Assembly (NCBI GenBank): GCA_028284195.1
Contig: JANQSE010000002.1
Span: forward strand, 62,001 to 126,000
DNA: 64,000 nucleotides
Reading direction: 5' to 3'
From: Balneola sp.
Lineage (GTDB): Bacteria; Bacteroidota; Rhodothermia; Balneolales; Balneolaceae
The stretch's first letter is position 1; every line of letters begins with the position of its first letter. Both the position numbers and the translations under genes were made by a program. A model generated the notes under the pieces. The model was not told where the DNA came from, did no database searches, and worked only from the letters and a program-made list of their open reading frames with translations. Shown piece by piece: positions 17,890 through 25,991 of this stretch.

Positions 17890-18926
17890 AGTTGCTCAAT
17901 ACTAAAGCAGTTTTACTTTATCTTGCTTTATGCTGCATTATTATGGCCTGTAGTAAGGCTATGCCCAAAGGGAGTTCTCCTGGTTATTTTAACAATCATA
18001 CTGAATTGGCAATAGAAGAATTGGAGGTTTTACCTGTCATCTTTTTACCACAAAATGAAGCGGTTGACATTCATTCCCTGAGTGATGCGAAGCACAGACT
18101 TAAAACTATGCTTAATATTGCCCGGCAAACATACAAAGAGCTTTTAAATATTGATCGATCATTTCTTATATCGGATTCAGGGATAGAAATATATTCAGCT
18201 CAACAATCTTACGCCGATTATCAACAAACAAATCCCGACATTGCTCATCGAATCGTCAAAGAGTTATTCGAATGGCAAAATGATGATCGTATGTTGTCGA
18301 ATAAACTATATCTGGTGATTGTTGTAAATCAGCATGACAATAATTTAGCAAAAGTGGGTGGTGGCAGAACATTTAATGGCCAGCCTGGCAGTGGTGGAGC
18401 TATTGTTCTGATGGAATATTCGTCTCTAGTTAATGATCAGCCTTATCCCTTTTTATCTACTTTAATTCATGAATTAGGCCATGGGTTTGGTTTAAGCCAT
18501 GTTGATTGTTTGGGCTATGATATGTCTACAAATCCGTCAGTAATGTCATATAATTTGGATCATCATTCAAATGGTTCGGAATTAGCTGATGTTGATCTGC
18601 AATTTAATCCGGAAGAATTGTTTATTCTTTCCCAAAATGTAATGGCTTTCCCGGATTTTCAATTCAATCCAGCCTTGCATAATCCAGGCGGAAAAAATCT
18701 TAATTCAATAGAAAGTTGTTATTTAGGCCGCATGACTGATTTTATCGGGCCCATTTCACAAGAAGATGGAAAAGGGTATGAACTGTTTTTTAATGGTCGT
18801 AAAGTGAATGGTGTTGAAGCTGTTTTTTATACATTTTCACAAGCAAAAAAAAATTGTGAATGGAACGTAAACAATAAGCCTAATACTCAGGTTGAATGCC
18901 GTTTTAATGGTGTAAGCATTAAATAA
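17886..18926 (+). CDS. Lipoprotein metzincin metalloprotease
   Basis: 346 residues. The signal peptide ends at Cys22 (IIMAC), predicting a lipoprotein. A full metzincin zinc motif HELGHGFGLSH occupies residues 195-205 (ligands H195, H199, H205; base E196), with the Met-turn S-V-M220-S-Y 15 residues later. The prodomain-like 60-190 segment and a C-terminal 'GYELFFNGRKVNGVEAVFYT' domain have no name I recognise. The gene overlaps the propeller lipoprotein by 4 bases, so the pair is probably made together and displayed on the same membrane. The substrate is unknown; the small Cys-rich peptide upstream or the propeller's ligand are candidates. Confidence 0.8.
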   Translation: MKLLNTKAVLLYLALCCIIMACSKAMPKGSSPGYFNNHTELAIEELEVLPVIFLPQNEAVDIHSLSDAKHRLKTMLNIARQTYKELLNIDRSFLISDSGIEIYSAQQSYADYQQTNPDIAHRIVKELFEWQNDDRMLSNKLYLVIVVNQHDNNLAKVGGGRTFNGQPGSGGAIVLMEYSSLVNDQPYPFLSTLIHELGHGFGLSHVDCLGYDMSTNPSVMSYNLDHHSNGSELADVDLQFNPEELFILSQNVMAFPDFQFNPALHNPGGKNLNSIESCYLGRMTDFIGPISQEDGKGYELFFNGRKVNGVEAVFYTFSQAKKNCEWNVNNKPNTQVECRFNGVSIK

Positions 18927-18931
18927 GTTAG

Positions 18932-19123
18932 TTATGTCATGTCTTCAATAAAGTTTTGATAACTCAAGGGTAAGCCAGGCTTTTTGAAACGATATCTGGA
19001 ATAATATTGAACCCAAAAATTCCTTGATAATCCCTCAGTTTCTAATAACAATGCGAGAACGTGCTTACACGGCTTCAACTGCTTCCTCATATACTGGCAC
19101 TGCCCAAGTAAAGCAGGAGACAA
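18932..19123 (-). pseudogene. Probable decayed SWIM zinc-finger gene fragment
   Basis: This fills most of the 359-base gap before apbC. Read on the minus strand, a 63-codon frame contains 'CQYMRKQLKPCKHVLALLLE' and 'QYYSRYRFKKPGLPLSYQNF', then stops. The C-x-H after a Cys-rich lead, followed by ALLL, resembles the second half of a SWIM zinc finger (CxC...CxH). The first half seems to lie in a neighbouring frame just upstream (KIVSCFTW), with stop codons between, as expected for a frameshifted remnant. There is no upstream gene body in this gap. The homology is by eye and the call is tentative. Confidence 0.35.
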
Positions 19124-19238
19124 TCTTGGTCAGCGCAAATGTTGCAATAGAGTTGTATCTGTTACTTCAGGAGGAACTAAAAAATAAAATATTTAAAAGG
19201 GCAAACTTAATTGCTATAACACTGAATTGAATTCTCCC

Positions 19239-19246
19239 TATCTTTG
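19239..19246 (+). promoter_or_regulatory. Candidate -7 promoter element (TATCTTTG) for apbC
   Basis: TATCTTTG fits the Bacteroidota -7 consensus TAnnTTTG and lies 40 bases before the apbC start codon, allowing a leader of about 30 bases. The matching -33 TTTG is not at a convincing distance, so this is weak support. Confidence 0.35.
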
Positions 19247-19285
19247 TTTTTTTGATACTGAAAGAAAAACGATCGCACTAAAGTT

Positions 19286-20401
19286 ATGGCAATTCAAAAA
19301 GAGCAAATTAAGACTGCACTCGCTCATGTTCTGCATCCCGAAGAAAAGCAAGACCTTGTTTCCCTGAATATGATCCAGGACATCATTGTGCAGGACAAAT
19401 ACATTTCGTTTACGCTCGAAATGCCGGAAAAGAATGAAGCATTGGCTCAGCACATTCAGTTAAAGTGCGAAGAAGTAATCCATAATTTTATCGACAAAGA
19501 TGCCGTGGTGGATATACAGGTTGGTATTAATGTTTCGAAAAGAAAGCAGCAACCCGGGCAGACTACCCAACCTCAGCAGCAGAACATACTGCCGGGAGTA
19601 AAACACATTATTGCAGTGGCATCCGGGAAAGGTGGAGTGGGTAAATCTACTGTTGCGGTAAATATTGCATCAGCACTGGCAAAAAACGGAGCTTCTGTTG
19701 GCTTGATGGATACAGACATTTACGGGCCAAGTATTCCTACTATGTTTAATATCTTTGATCGCCCAAACATCACTACACAAAAAAAACTGATTCCTATTGA
19801 AAAGCATGGAATCAAAATGGTGTCGATGGGTTTTTTGGTAGATGTGAATCAGGCCATGGTTTGGCGTGGACCGATGGCAACAAGTGCCGTCAAACAATTT
19901 ATGACAGAGGTAGAATGGGGTGAACTTGACTATCTGATCATGGACCTTCCTCCCGGAACCGGAGACATTCAGCTTACCATTGTGCAAACTGTTCCGCTTA
20001 GCGGAGCAGTGATTGTTTCCACGCCGCAAACCGTTGCTTTAGACGATGTTCGCAAAGGTGTGGCTATGTTCCAAAAAGTAAACGTTCCTGTGCTTGGCGT
20101 GATTGAAAACATGGCGTATTTCACTCCACCGGATATGCCGGAAAAGAAATACCACATTTTTGGAGAAGGCGGAGCTAAACATCTTGCACAGGAATTGAAT
20201 GTACCTGTACTGGGAGAAGTGCCTTTGGAACAACCTGTTCGGGAAGCCGGCGATAACGGAACCCCTATTGTACTGGCAGATGATGCAACTCCTGCCGCTC
20301 AGGCATTAATTCAGGCAACTGAAGCAATGAAACAGCAGCTTGAATTACGAGCTGAAGAAATCGGCAATACTCAAAAAGTGGAGATAAAATTCCGGCCGTG
20401 A
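19286..20401 (+). CDS. apbC: Mrp/ApbC family Fe-S cluster carrier ATPase
   Basis: A P-loop ATPase that carries or helps insert [4Fe-4S] clusters. The 371 residues comprise an N-terminal MIP18/DUF59-type domain (about 1-95) and a Gln-rich linker. The MinD-like ATPase has the deviant Walker A ASGKGGVGKS at 112-121, the 'DTDIYGPSIPTMF' and 'DYLIMDLPPGTGDIQLT' motifs, and 'VIENMAYF'. The CxxC cluster motif found in many homologues is replaced by 'TPPDMPEKKYHIFGEGG', which lacks Cys, a variant also known in some Mrp proteins. The stop overlaps the next start (GTGA). Confidence 0.93.
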   Translation: MAIQKEQIKTALAHVLHPEEKQDLVSLNMIQDIIVQDKYISFTLEMPEKNEALAQHIQLKCEEVIHNFIDKDAVVDIQVGINVSKRKQQPGQTTQPQQQNILPGVKHIIAVASGKGGVGKSTVAVNIASALAKNGASVGLMDTDIYGPSIPTMFNIFDRPNITTQKKLIPIEKHGIKMVSMGFLVDVNQAMVWRGPMATSAVKQFMTEVEWGELDYLIMDLPPGTGDIQLTIVQTVPLSGAVIVSTPQTVALDDVRKGVAMFQKVNVPVLGVIENMAYFTPPDMPEKKYHIFGEGGAKHLAQELNVPVLGEVPLEQPVREAGDNGTPIVLADDATPAAQALIQATEAMKQQLELRAEEIGNTQKVEIKFRP

Positions 20402-21003
20402 GCATAGTTTCTCTCCTTGATTTAGTTGGTACTTTTGTATTTGCCATTAGCGGGATACGAATGGCTGGAAGAAAAGAACTGGATATTTTTGGAGCGGCAG
20501 TAATTGGTTTTGCAACGGCAATTGGCGGGGGTACAACCAGAGATATTTTATTGGGAGCCCAACCCATTACCTGGATTTCAGATATTACCTACCCAATCGT
20601 AATTTTATCTGCTATCCCGTTTACATATCTGATCCGGAACCGGTTGAATGACATCAATAAACCACTCTTTTTGTTTGATACAATCGGGATTGCCTTATTT
20701 ACTATAAGCGGAATGGAAAAGGCTTTAAGCCTGGGGCTGAATCCTTTTATGGCGGGAATAATGGGAATGACTTCAGCAGTTGTTGGTGGAATTATCCGGG
20801 ATGTGCTTTGCCGGGAAGTACCATTGATCTTCAGAAAAGAAATTTATGCTACGGCTTGTTTGATGGGCGCATTGGTTTTTTATCTTGGAATCTTATTTGA
20901 GGTTCCCGAAACCTTGAACTATTTCATTACCACGGGAGTCATAATCAGTATTCGAATTGCTGCTATCAAGTTGGATCTTCAACTCCCAAAGATGAAGGTT
21001 TAA
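20398..21003 (+). CDS. Trimeric intracellular cation channel family (YadS/UPF0126) protein
   Basis: 201 residues, about seven membrane helices, made of two repeats each with the family glycine-rich signature: '[13 protein letters not shown]' and '[13 protein letters not shown]'. Bacterial TRIC homologues form trimeric K+/Na+ permeable channels; others in the UPF0126 family remain uncharacterised. Translation starts at a GTG inside the apbC stop (GTGA), which couples the two genes although their functions look unrelated. Confidence 0.9.
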   Translation: MSIVSLLDLVGTFVFAISGIRMAGRKELDIFGAAVIGFATAIGGGTTRDILLGAQPITWISDITYPIVILSAIPFTYLIRNRLNDINKPLFLFDTIGIALFTISGMEKALSLGLNPFMAGIMGMTSAVVGGIIRDVLCREVPLIFRKEIYATACLMGALVFYLGILFEVPETLNYFITTGVIISIRIAAIKLDLQLPKMKV

Positions 21004-21059
21004 CTTCACAGCATCTTCACATTTCAACACTACATTTTTTTCAACCAAGACTCTTCATC

Positions 21060-21512
21060 ATGTTTGAAAGATATTTTAACAAGGTTGATTACGCCATTAC
21101 CCATTGGATGGCTGAACACGGAATTAATACACTTCGGATTGGACTTGGAATTATCTTTTTGTGGTTTGGAACATTGAAGTTTTTTCCGGGACTAAGCCCG
21201 GCCGAAGAATTGGTTCGCAATACAGTTTTCTTTGTCGAACCGGAATTTTTTATCCCAGTTCTTGCTGCATGGGAAGTGCTTATCGGCATTGGGTTAATTG
21301 CAGGAAAGCTTATGCGGATTACTTTACTCTTACTATTTTTGCAAATGCCTGGAACCCTCTTGCCTGTTTTCATTCTCCCTGAGGTAGTCTGGACTTCATT
21401 TCCATTTGGGCTTACCCTGGAGGGGCAGTATATCGTAAAGAATTTGGTACTGGTAAGTGCGGGCTTAGTATTAGGGGCAACAGTTAGGGGTGGCAAATTG
21501 GTAAGTGAATAA
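21060..21512 (+). CDS. DoxX/YkgB-like (DUF417-type) membrane protein
   Basis: 150 residues with four membrane helices: an '[20 protein letters not shown]' first helix, an '[19 protein letters not shown]' helix, '[18 protein letters not shown]', and '[18 protein letters not shown]'. This order (G-x-x-F-x-W-F-G-x-x-K-F, then E-x-x-I-G-x-G, then E-G-Q-Y-I-x-K-N) fits the DUF417/DoxX group of small respiratory-type or redox-associated membrane proteins. Function is not established. It lies 56 bases after the TRIC gene. Confidence 0.75.
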   Translation: MFERYFNKVDYAITHWMAEHGINTLRIGLGIIFLWFGTLKFFPGLSPAEELVRNTVFFVEPEFFIPVLAAWEVLIGIGLIAGKLMRITLLLLFLQMPGTLLPVFILPEVVWTSFPFGLTLEGQYIVKNLVLVSAGLVLGATVRGGKLVSE

Positions 21513-21582
21513 TACCTGGTCGTAAAAGATTCTGAATCAATATTGCCTCCCAAGGGATGCCAGCTGCCAAATTAAAAAGTCA

Positions 21583-21632
21583 TCCAGAGCGGAGCGATGG
21601 ATCTTCACAATCAAGAGATTGCTTCGCTCTGC
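21583..21632. repeat. REP-like imperfect palindrome (CATCCAGAGCGGAGCGATGGATCT type)
   Basis: In the gap between the convergent DoxX-like and putP genes, arms at about 21586-21604 and 21614-21630 (AGAGCGGAGCGATGGATCT / AGAGATTGCTTCGCTCT) pair over most of 17 bases around a short loop. The wording is close to the dispersed 'GAGCGGAGCGAAGGATCT' palindromes common in Bacteroidota intergenic DNA. A small plus-strand frame (21557-21742) arises from it and is not a gene. Confidence 0.5.
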
Positions 21633-21732
21633 TTGTCTTTGCCGAATCCAGCCTCGAAAACTCTCGGAATCGGGAGCAGGAAGCTAGTCTCCTAAAGACA
21701 GGTTCTCTTACAGCTACAAGAACAACTGAAAG

Positions 21733-23184
21733 CTATTTTTGAGTCAATTTACTCACCAAAATAGTTGCCAGCCCTCCAGCAATAAAAGCCGGCACCAATT
21801 CATACATATTGCTTTTTAAAACCGGAATGAAGTACCAGATAATGGTTACGGCTGTTCCGGTTAGGATTCCGGCAATTACTCCTTCTTTGGTAGTCGCTTT
21901 CCAGTAAAGTGCTAAAATAGAAGTCGGCCCAAGGGCAGCTCCTAACCCCGCCCAGGCAAATAGCACCAGCCAGTACACCAAGTCTTCAGCAATCAAGCCG
22001 AAAAGGAGGGCAATAATTACTAACCCAACCACTACCAAGCGGCTATAGAGAACCAGTTTTTTTTGAGGAATTTCTTCGTTTTTCTTAATGATTTTCTGAT
22101 ACCAATCCCGAACTACACTGGAAGCTGCTACGAGTAACTGCGAATCAGCAGTGGACATAATTGCCGCAAAGATAGATGCAATTACAATTCCAAACAGGAT
22201 CGGATGCAAATGAATCTGGGCCAAAAACGGATACAGGTTTTCAGGATCGGCAGCAGGAAGAGATTCAACGGAAGAAAAATACGCTCGTCCAACCAGCCCA
22301 ATTAAAACCGCTCCGCCAGCCATTACTATATTCCAGAATGTTCCAACCGCAGCAGCGAACTTCAGATTCTTTGGATCGTCAATGGCCATGTACCGGGAAA
22401 GTATATGTGGATTTCCCGGTGAACCCAATCCAATGCCAACAAATCCAATAAAAGCTCCCACAGAAAATGAAAAAGGGTCAATTAGAGCTGAGTCCTGGAT
22501 ACTGAGTTGATTGATCATTGCTTCCCATCCACCCAAATCCTGAATAGCGATTACAGGAAGAAGCACCAACGCAAAGATCATAAAGAAAGCCTGAAATGCA
22601 TCTGTGAGGCTTACCGCGAGAAACCCGCCAAGTACGGTATAGGCCAAAATGATTGCTGCTGAAAGTAACACCCCGGTATCTTGTTCAATACCAAAACTGG
22701 AAGAAAACGCTTTTCCTCCGGCAACGAACTGTGCAGAAACATAGCTTACCATGAAAATCAAAAACGTAAACAGAAGAATAGATCGAAGTGTACCTGATTT
22801 ATCCCCAAACCGTTCAGCAAAAAAATCCGGAACCGTGATACAGTCATTTTCTTCTGAAAATTCACGGAGCTTTTTTGCATAAGTGAGAAAAAGAATGAGT
22901 TCAACAACAGTATATCCAACCACGGCCCATATCGCTGAAAGCCCGCGGGTATAAACCAACCCTGTTACACCAAGCAAAAGCCAGGCACTTCTTCCTGACA
23001 CAACAGCGGAAAGAGCAATGACCATTTTGTTCATTTTTCTTCCACCAATAAAAAACTCGCTAATTCCCGAAGAAGAAAAGCGAGCTGAATAAAGTCCAAT
23101 ACCTATAAGAAGAACAAGATAACCTATGAATGCGTAGATCGCATATTGGTCAACGGCTAACTCAAAAACCTGAGATTCGTTCAT
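21733..23184 (-). CDS. putP: Sodium/proline symporter (SSS family)
   Basis: A sodium-coupled solute symporter of 483 residues with about 13 membrane helices and the LeuT-like inverted repeat. Matches to the PutP branch include 'ISEFFIGGRKMNKMVIALSA', 'SGRSAWLLLGVTGLVYTRGL', 'FAERFGDKSGTLRSI' and 'GLGSPGNPHILSRYMAIDDP'. The helix-8 sodium-site region reads 'FAAIMSTADSQLLVAAS'. Proline is the likely substrate; related amino acids are possible. It lies downstream of gdhA in the same direction with a hairpin between them, so both may serve amino-acid catabolism but are probably separate transcripts. Confidence 0.92.
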   Translation of the reverse strand: MNESQVFELAVDQYAIYAFIGYLVLLIGIGLYSARFSSSGISEFFIGGRKMNKMVIALSAVVSGRSAWLLLGVTGLVYTRGLSAIWAVVGYTVVELILFLTYAKKLREFSEENDCITVPDFFAERFGDKSGTLRSILLFTFLIFMVSYVSAQFVAGGKAFSSSFGIEQDTGVLLSAAIILAYTVLGGFLAVSLTDAFQAFFMIFALVLLPVIAIQDLGGWEAMINQLSIQDSALIDPFSFSVGAFIGFVGIGLGSPGNPHILSRYMAIDDPKNLKFAAAVGTFWNIVMAGGAVLIGLVGRAYFSSVESLPAADPENLYPFLAQIHLHPILFGIVIASIFAAIMSTADSQLLVAASSVVRDWYQKIIKKNEEIPQKKLVLYSRLVVVGLVIIALLFGLIAEDLVYWLVLFAWAGLGAALGPTSILALYWKATTKEGVIAGILTGTAVTIIWYFIPVLKSNMYELVPAFIAGGLATILVSKLTQK

Positions 23185-23189
23185 TAGTT

Positions 23190-23236
23190 AATAGTTATTT
23201 GTTGTTGGGTGTAACCCTGATTTTCAAATAACCATT
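23190..23236. terminator. Hairpin between gdhA and putP
   Basis: Arms AATAGTTATTTG (23190-23201) and CAAATAACCATT (23225-23236) pair at 11 of 12 positions. A smaller GGGT/ACCC stem lies inside the loop. It lies just after the gdhA stop on the minus strand and just before the putP start, so it may end gdhA transcripts or form the putP leader. There is no strong U-run. Confidence 0.4.
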
Positions 23237-23243
23237 AACGAAA

Positions 23244-24650
23244 TCACGGGAAGATACCCATTTGCTCATACATGATACCAATTTTATTGATAGCACTTAT
23301 AAACGAAGCGGTTCTTAAATCGGTAAGATTATGCTCCTCTCTTAGTTCGGTTAATTGGTCGTAAGCAGTAATCATTGTTTCCTGAAGCCCCGAATCTACG
23401 AGGTCATATTCTGAAGCACCATGTGCCAATCTGTCCATTTCGTTTTCAGAAAACTTTTTGCCGGAGATTTTTTCTATTTCCTGAACAATTCGGGTCAGGC
23501 TTTCTTCATTAAATCGTTTGTTCATTCTTCCATAACGAACGTGCTGTATATTTTTTAACCACTCGAAATAAGACACTACAACACCGCCCGCATTCAAATA
23601 TGCATCAGGAAGAATCAAAGCTCCGCGCTCTTTCAGCATTTCGTGTGCATCAGCAGTAGTTGGCCCATTAGCTGCTTCAGCAATGATTTTTGCTTTTACA
23701 TTTGGAGCATTCTCTCCGGTAATCTGACTTTCAAGAGCAGCAGGAATTAAGATATCGCACTCCAGTTCGAGGGCATCTTTATTATTTGCAAGCTCTTTGG
23801 TTCCTTCAAAACCAATAATGCTTCCGGTTTCTTTACGGAACTCGACCAGCTTTTTAAAATCGATTCCATTCGGATCATAGATAGCTCCTTCCATTTCTGC
23901 TACGCCAATCAATTTGGCCCCGGCTTCAGCCATATAAAGAGATGCGTGATACCCCACATTACCGAGCCCTTGCACAACAAAGGTTTTGCCGTCAACCCCA
24001 ACAGGCAGCCCCAAAGCATCCATATCCTTTTTTACGTTACAAGCTTCACGAATTCCAAAAAATACCCCACGTCCGGTGGCTTCTGTTCTGCCGCGAATAC
24101 CGCCTTGTTGAATGGGCTTACCGGTTACACAAGCCTCAGCATTAAGATCGTCGCTCATTTGGCGGTATGTATCCAGAATCCATCCCATTTCGCGCGCTCC
24201 GGTACCATAATCGGGAGCCGGCACATCAACTCCGGCACCAATGAATCCTTTTCTAACCAGCTCATAAGTATAACGCCGGGTAATTCTTTCCAACTCGCTC
24301 ACGGAGTACTCCCGGGTGCTTATTTTAACGCCGCCTTTTGCTCCACCAAACGGAACATCCACAATGGCGCATTTATACGTCATAAGAGCAGCAAGTGCCA
24401 TCGTTTCATCTTCATCCACTTTATGGCTGTAGCGGATTCCACCTTTCGTTGGTGTTTTATGATGACTGTGTTCTACTCTCCAACCCTCAATTACCTCAAC
24501 ATCTCCGTTATCCCTGCGAATGGGAAAAGCAACATGATAAACGGTGTTACAAACTTTAATTTGGTCTAAAAGTCCTTGATCAAAACGAGTATATTTTGCG
24601 GCCTTATCGAAATTTTTATTTACCTGTTCGTAGAATTTATAGTGCGACAT
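23244..24650 (-). CDS. gdhA: Glu/Leu/Phe/Val-type glutamate dehydrogenase
   Basis: Interconverts glutamate and 2-oxoglutarate plus ammonia with NAD(P). The 468 residues include the substrate site 'KTPTKGGIRYSHKVDEDE', the catalytic lysine region 'YKCAIVDVPFGGAKGGVKI', 'GVDVPAPDYGTGAREMGWI', and a Rossmann segment 'TFVVQGLGNVGYHASLYMAE'. The tail 'DRLAHGASEYDLVDSGLQET' is typical of the bacterial group. The cofactor preference cannot be told. Regulation is not visible in the 76-base upstream gap. Confidence 0.95.
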   Translation of the reverse strand: MSHYKFYEQVNKNFDKAAKYTRFDQGLLDQIKVCNTVYHVAFPIRRDNGDVEVIEGWRVEHSHHKTPTKGGIRYSHKVDEDETMALAALMTYKCAIVDVPFGGAKGGVKISTREYSVSELERITRRYTYELVRKGFIGAGVDVPAPDYGTGAREMGWILDTYRQMSDDLNAEACVTGKPIQQGGIRGRTEATGRGVFFGIREACNVKKDMDALGLPVGVDGKTFVVQGLGNVGYHASLYMAEAGAKLIGVAEMEGAIYDPNGIDFKKLVEFRKETGSIIGFEGTKELANNKDALELECDILIPAALESQITGENAPNVKAKIIAEAANGPTTADAHEMLKERGALILPDAYLNAGGVVVSYFEWLKNIQHVRYGRMNKRFNEESLTRIVQEIEKISGKKFSENEMDRLAHGASEYDLVDSGLQETMITAYDQLTELREEHNLTDLRTASFISAINKIGIMYEQMGIFP

Positions 24651-24726
24651 GTTGAATTTTTGTTAATGCTTGTTGTGCAAAAGGATGGTCGCAATAATAT
24701 CATTTATAAACAAGAAAAAGCAACGC

Positions 24727-25470
24727 TCAATTTTTGGAAACAGGTAACGAAATATGTAAGTGATCGGCTGTGCCTACATGACGGATGGTATGTAAACCCA
24801 TTAACCGAATAGAAGTGTTTAGTACAATATTCCGGAACTCGGAATGGCCTTTGGTTCTTAGATCAATGGCATGTACATAGCCGTCTTTTTGGGGAAAATG
24901 AAGGGAACTTTGATGCAATGGAAGCCCCATTTTTGCATAATCTTGTTCTGTTCTTTTGATGTCTGTGATAACGAGATCTGCTTCAGCTAAAGTGGTAGTT
25001 GCCACAGCAACTCTTAGAATAGGATGAAGCGATCGGTAAACCTCACGAACAGATTCTGTTTTGGCGTTTACACTTGAAAGATACAGCAGTCCGTACAGGC
25101 AAAAACCTCCTACTAGGGCCCCGGTGCCTCCTAAGCTAAATCGCATTAACAGTTTTTTGTTTTGAACCTTCCTGAACAGAATAATTATATAGGCAAGCAA
25201 AAGAAGAACAGTTGTGCCGATGCCGCCTGCTAAAGAAAGCCAACCGTTCCAACCTTGTTCTACATTCAGAAAAACAGACGTTCTTATAAGAAGGAAAAAC
25301 GGGAGAATAGTAAGAGTGGTTACTAATAACAGCCACAACCCAAAGTGAATAAGTTTTCTTTTGAAGGAAAGTGGTTTTACTTTTTCTTCACTAGAAGGCT
25401 GTGAAAGATAATCAAACTCCTGATTTGGCTGAAGCAGCCATTCTATATCTTTTTCCGAAACGCGTTCCAT
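24727..25470 (-). CDS. Membrane protein with a possible periplasmic M15-like peptidase domain
   Basis: 247 residues. The N-terminal 45 are polar, followed by three membrane helices (about 53-72, 80-102 and 112-135). The C-terminal domain of about 110 residues faces the periplasm. It holds S-L-H plus 'DGYVHAIDLRTKG' and, near the end, 'HVGTADHLHISLP'. The SxH...AxD...HxH spacing resembles the zinc ligands of M15 D-Ala-D-Ala peptidases (VanY/VanX type). I have not seen this arrangement under a name. If right, the product is a membrane-tethered cell-wall peptidase; if not, an uncharacterised membrane protein. Confidence 0.6.
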   Translation of the reverse strand: MERVSEKDIEWLLQPNQEFDYLSQPSSEEKVKPLSFKRKLIHFGLWLLLVTTLTILPFFLLIRTSVFLNVEQGWNGWLSLAGGIGTTVLLLLAYIIILFRKVQNKKLLMRFSLGGTGALVGGFCLYGLLYLSSVNAKTESVREVYRSLHPILRVAVATTTLAEADLVITDIKRTEQDYAKMGLPLHQSSLHFPQKDGYVHAIDLRTKGHSEFRNIVLNTSIRLMGLHTIRHVGTADHLHISLPVSKN

Positions 25471-25509
25471 GCGCCTTACACGAGCATGTATTGCTCATGT
25501 TGCGCTACA

Positions 25510-25902
25510 TCATCCCCGCTGATTTTGCCGGATCAGGAATGGCAGGCTTTGTAACGTTATAATTAGTATAACAGCCATAAAAATTGCTTCGGTGGGATTT
25601 TCATAAATAGCCCTTCCCAAATTATTTAAATGAAAAGCCATCAATAATCCTGCATTGAAAAGAGAAAATGAAAAAGCCCGTGGCGTTCTTAACCAAAGCA
25701 TAAAACCTGAGAACAAACTCACAAAACCAATTAACAGTTGAGAGATGTACATGAATACCGGGATATCCTGGTTATCAATAGAAAATAAGTCTTTTTGATT
25801 TGCAGCGGCCAAATCCAAACCTGATGAAACAGCCATATAACCACCAACCACAATCAAAAATGCGAGCAAAAAATGGTGAATGTTTCGGTCTTTTCGATTC
25901 AT
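25510..25902 (-). CDS. Small four-helix membrane protein, unknown
   Basis: 130 residues, mostly hydrophobic, with about four membrane helices ('HFLLAFLIVVGGYMAVSSG', 'FMYISQLLIGFVSLFSGFML', 'FSFSLFNAGLLMAFHLNN', 'AIFMAVILIITLQSLPFLI'). The overall layout resembles DoxX-type proteins, but the signature residues are not convincing. Same strand as its neighbours, 39 bases before the start of the next gene downstream. Function not assigned. Confidence 0.7.
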   Translation of the reverse strand: MNRKDRNIHHFLLAFLIVVGGYMAVSSGLDLAAANQKDLFSIDNQDIPVFMYISQLLIGFVSLFSGFMLWLRTPRAFSFSLFNAGLLMAFHLNNLGRAIYENPTEAIFMAVILIITLQSLPFLIRQNQRG

Positions 25903-25991
25903 CTGATAGTAAATAGAATTTTATATACAGTTGTGAATGCTTATACCAATCTCCCTTCTTTTGTTCCCATTTTAACTTCATTATTGGAATA

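Noticed and set aside
21557-21742. Small plus-strand frame between the DoxX-like and putP genes
   Set aside because: It reads through a REP-like palindrome and has no known product.
24576-24812. Plus-strand frame at the gdhA start
   Set aside because: Mostly antisense to gdhA and the neighbouring gene, hydrophobic by chance; both opposite genes are clear.
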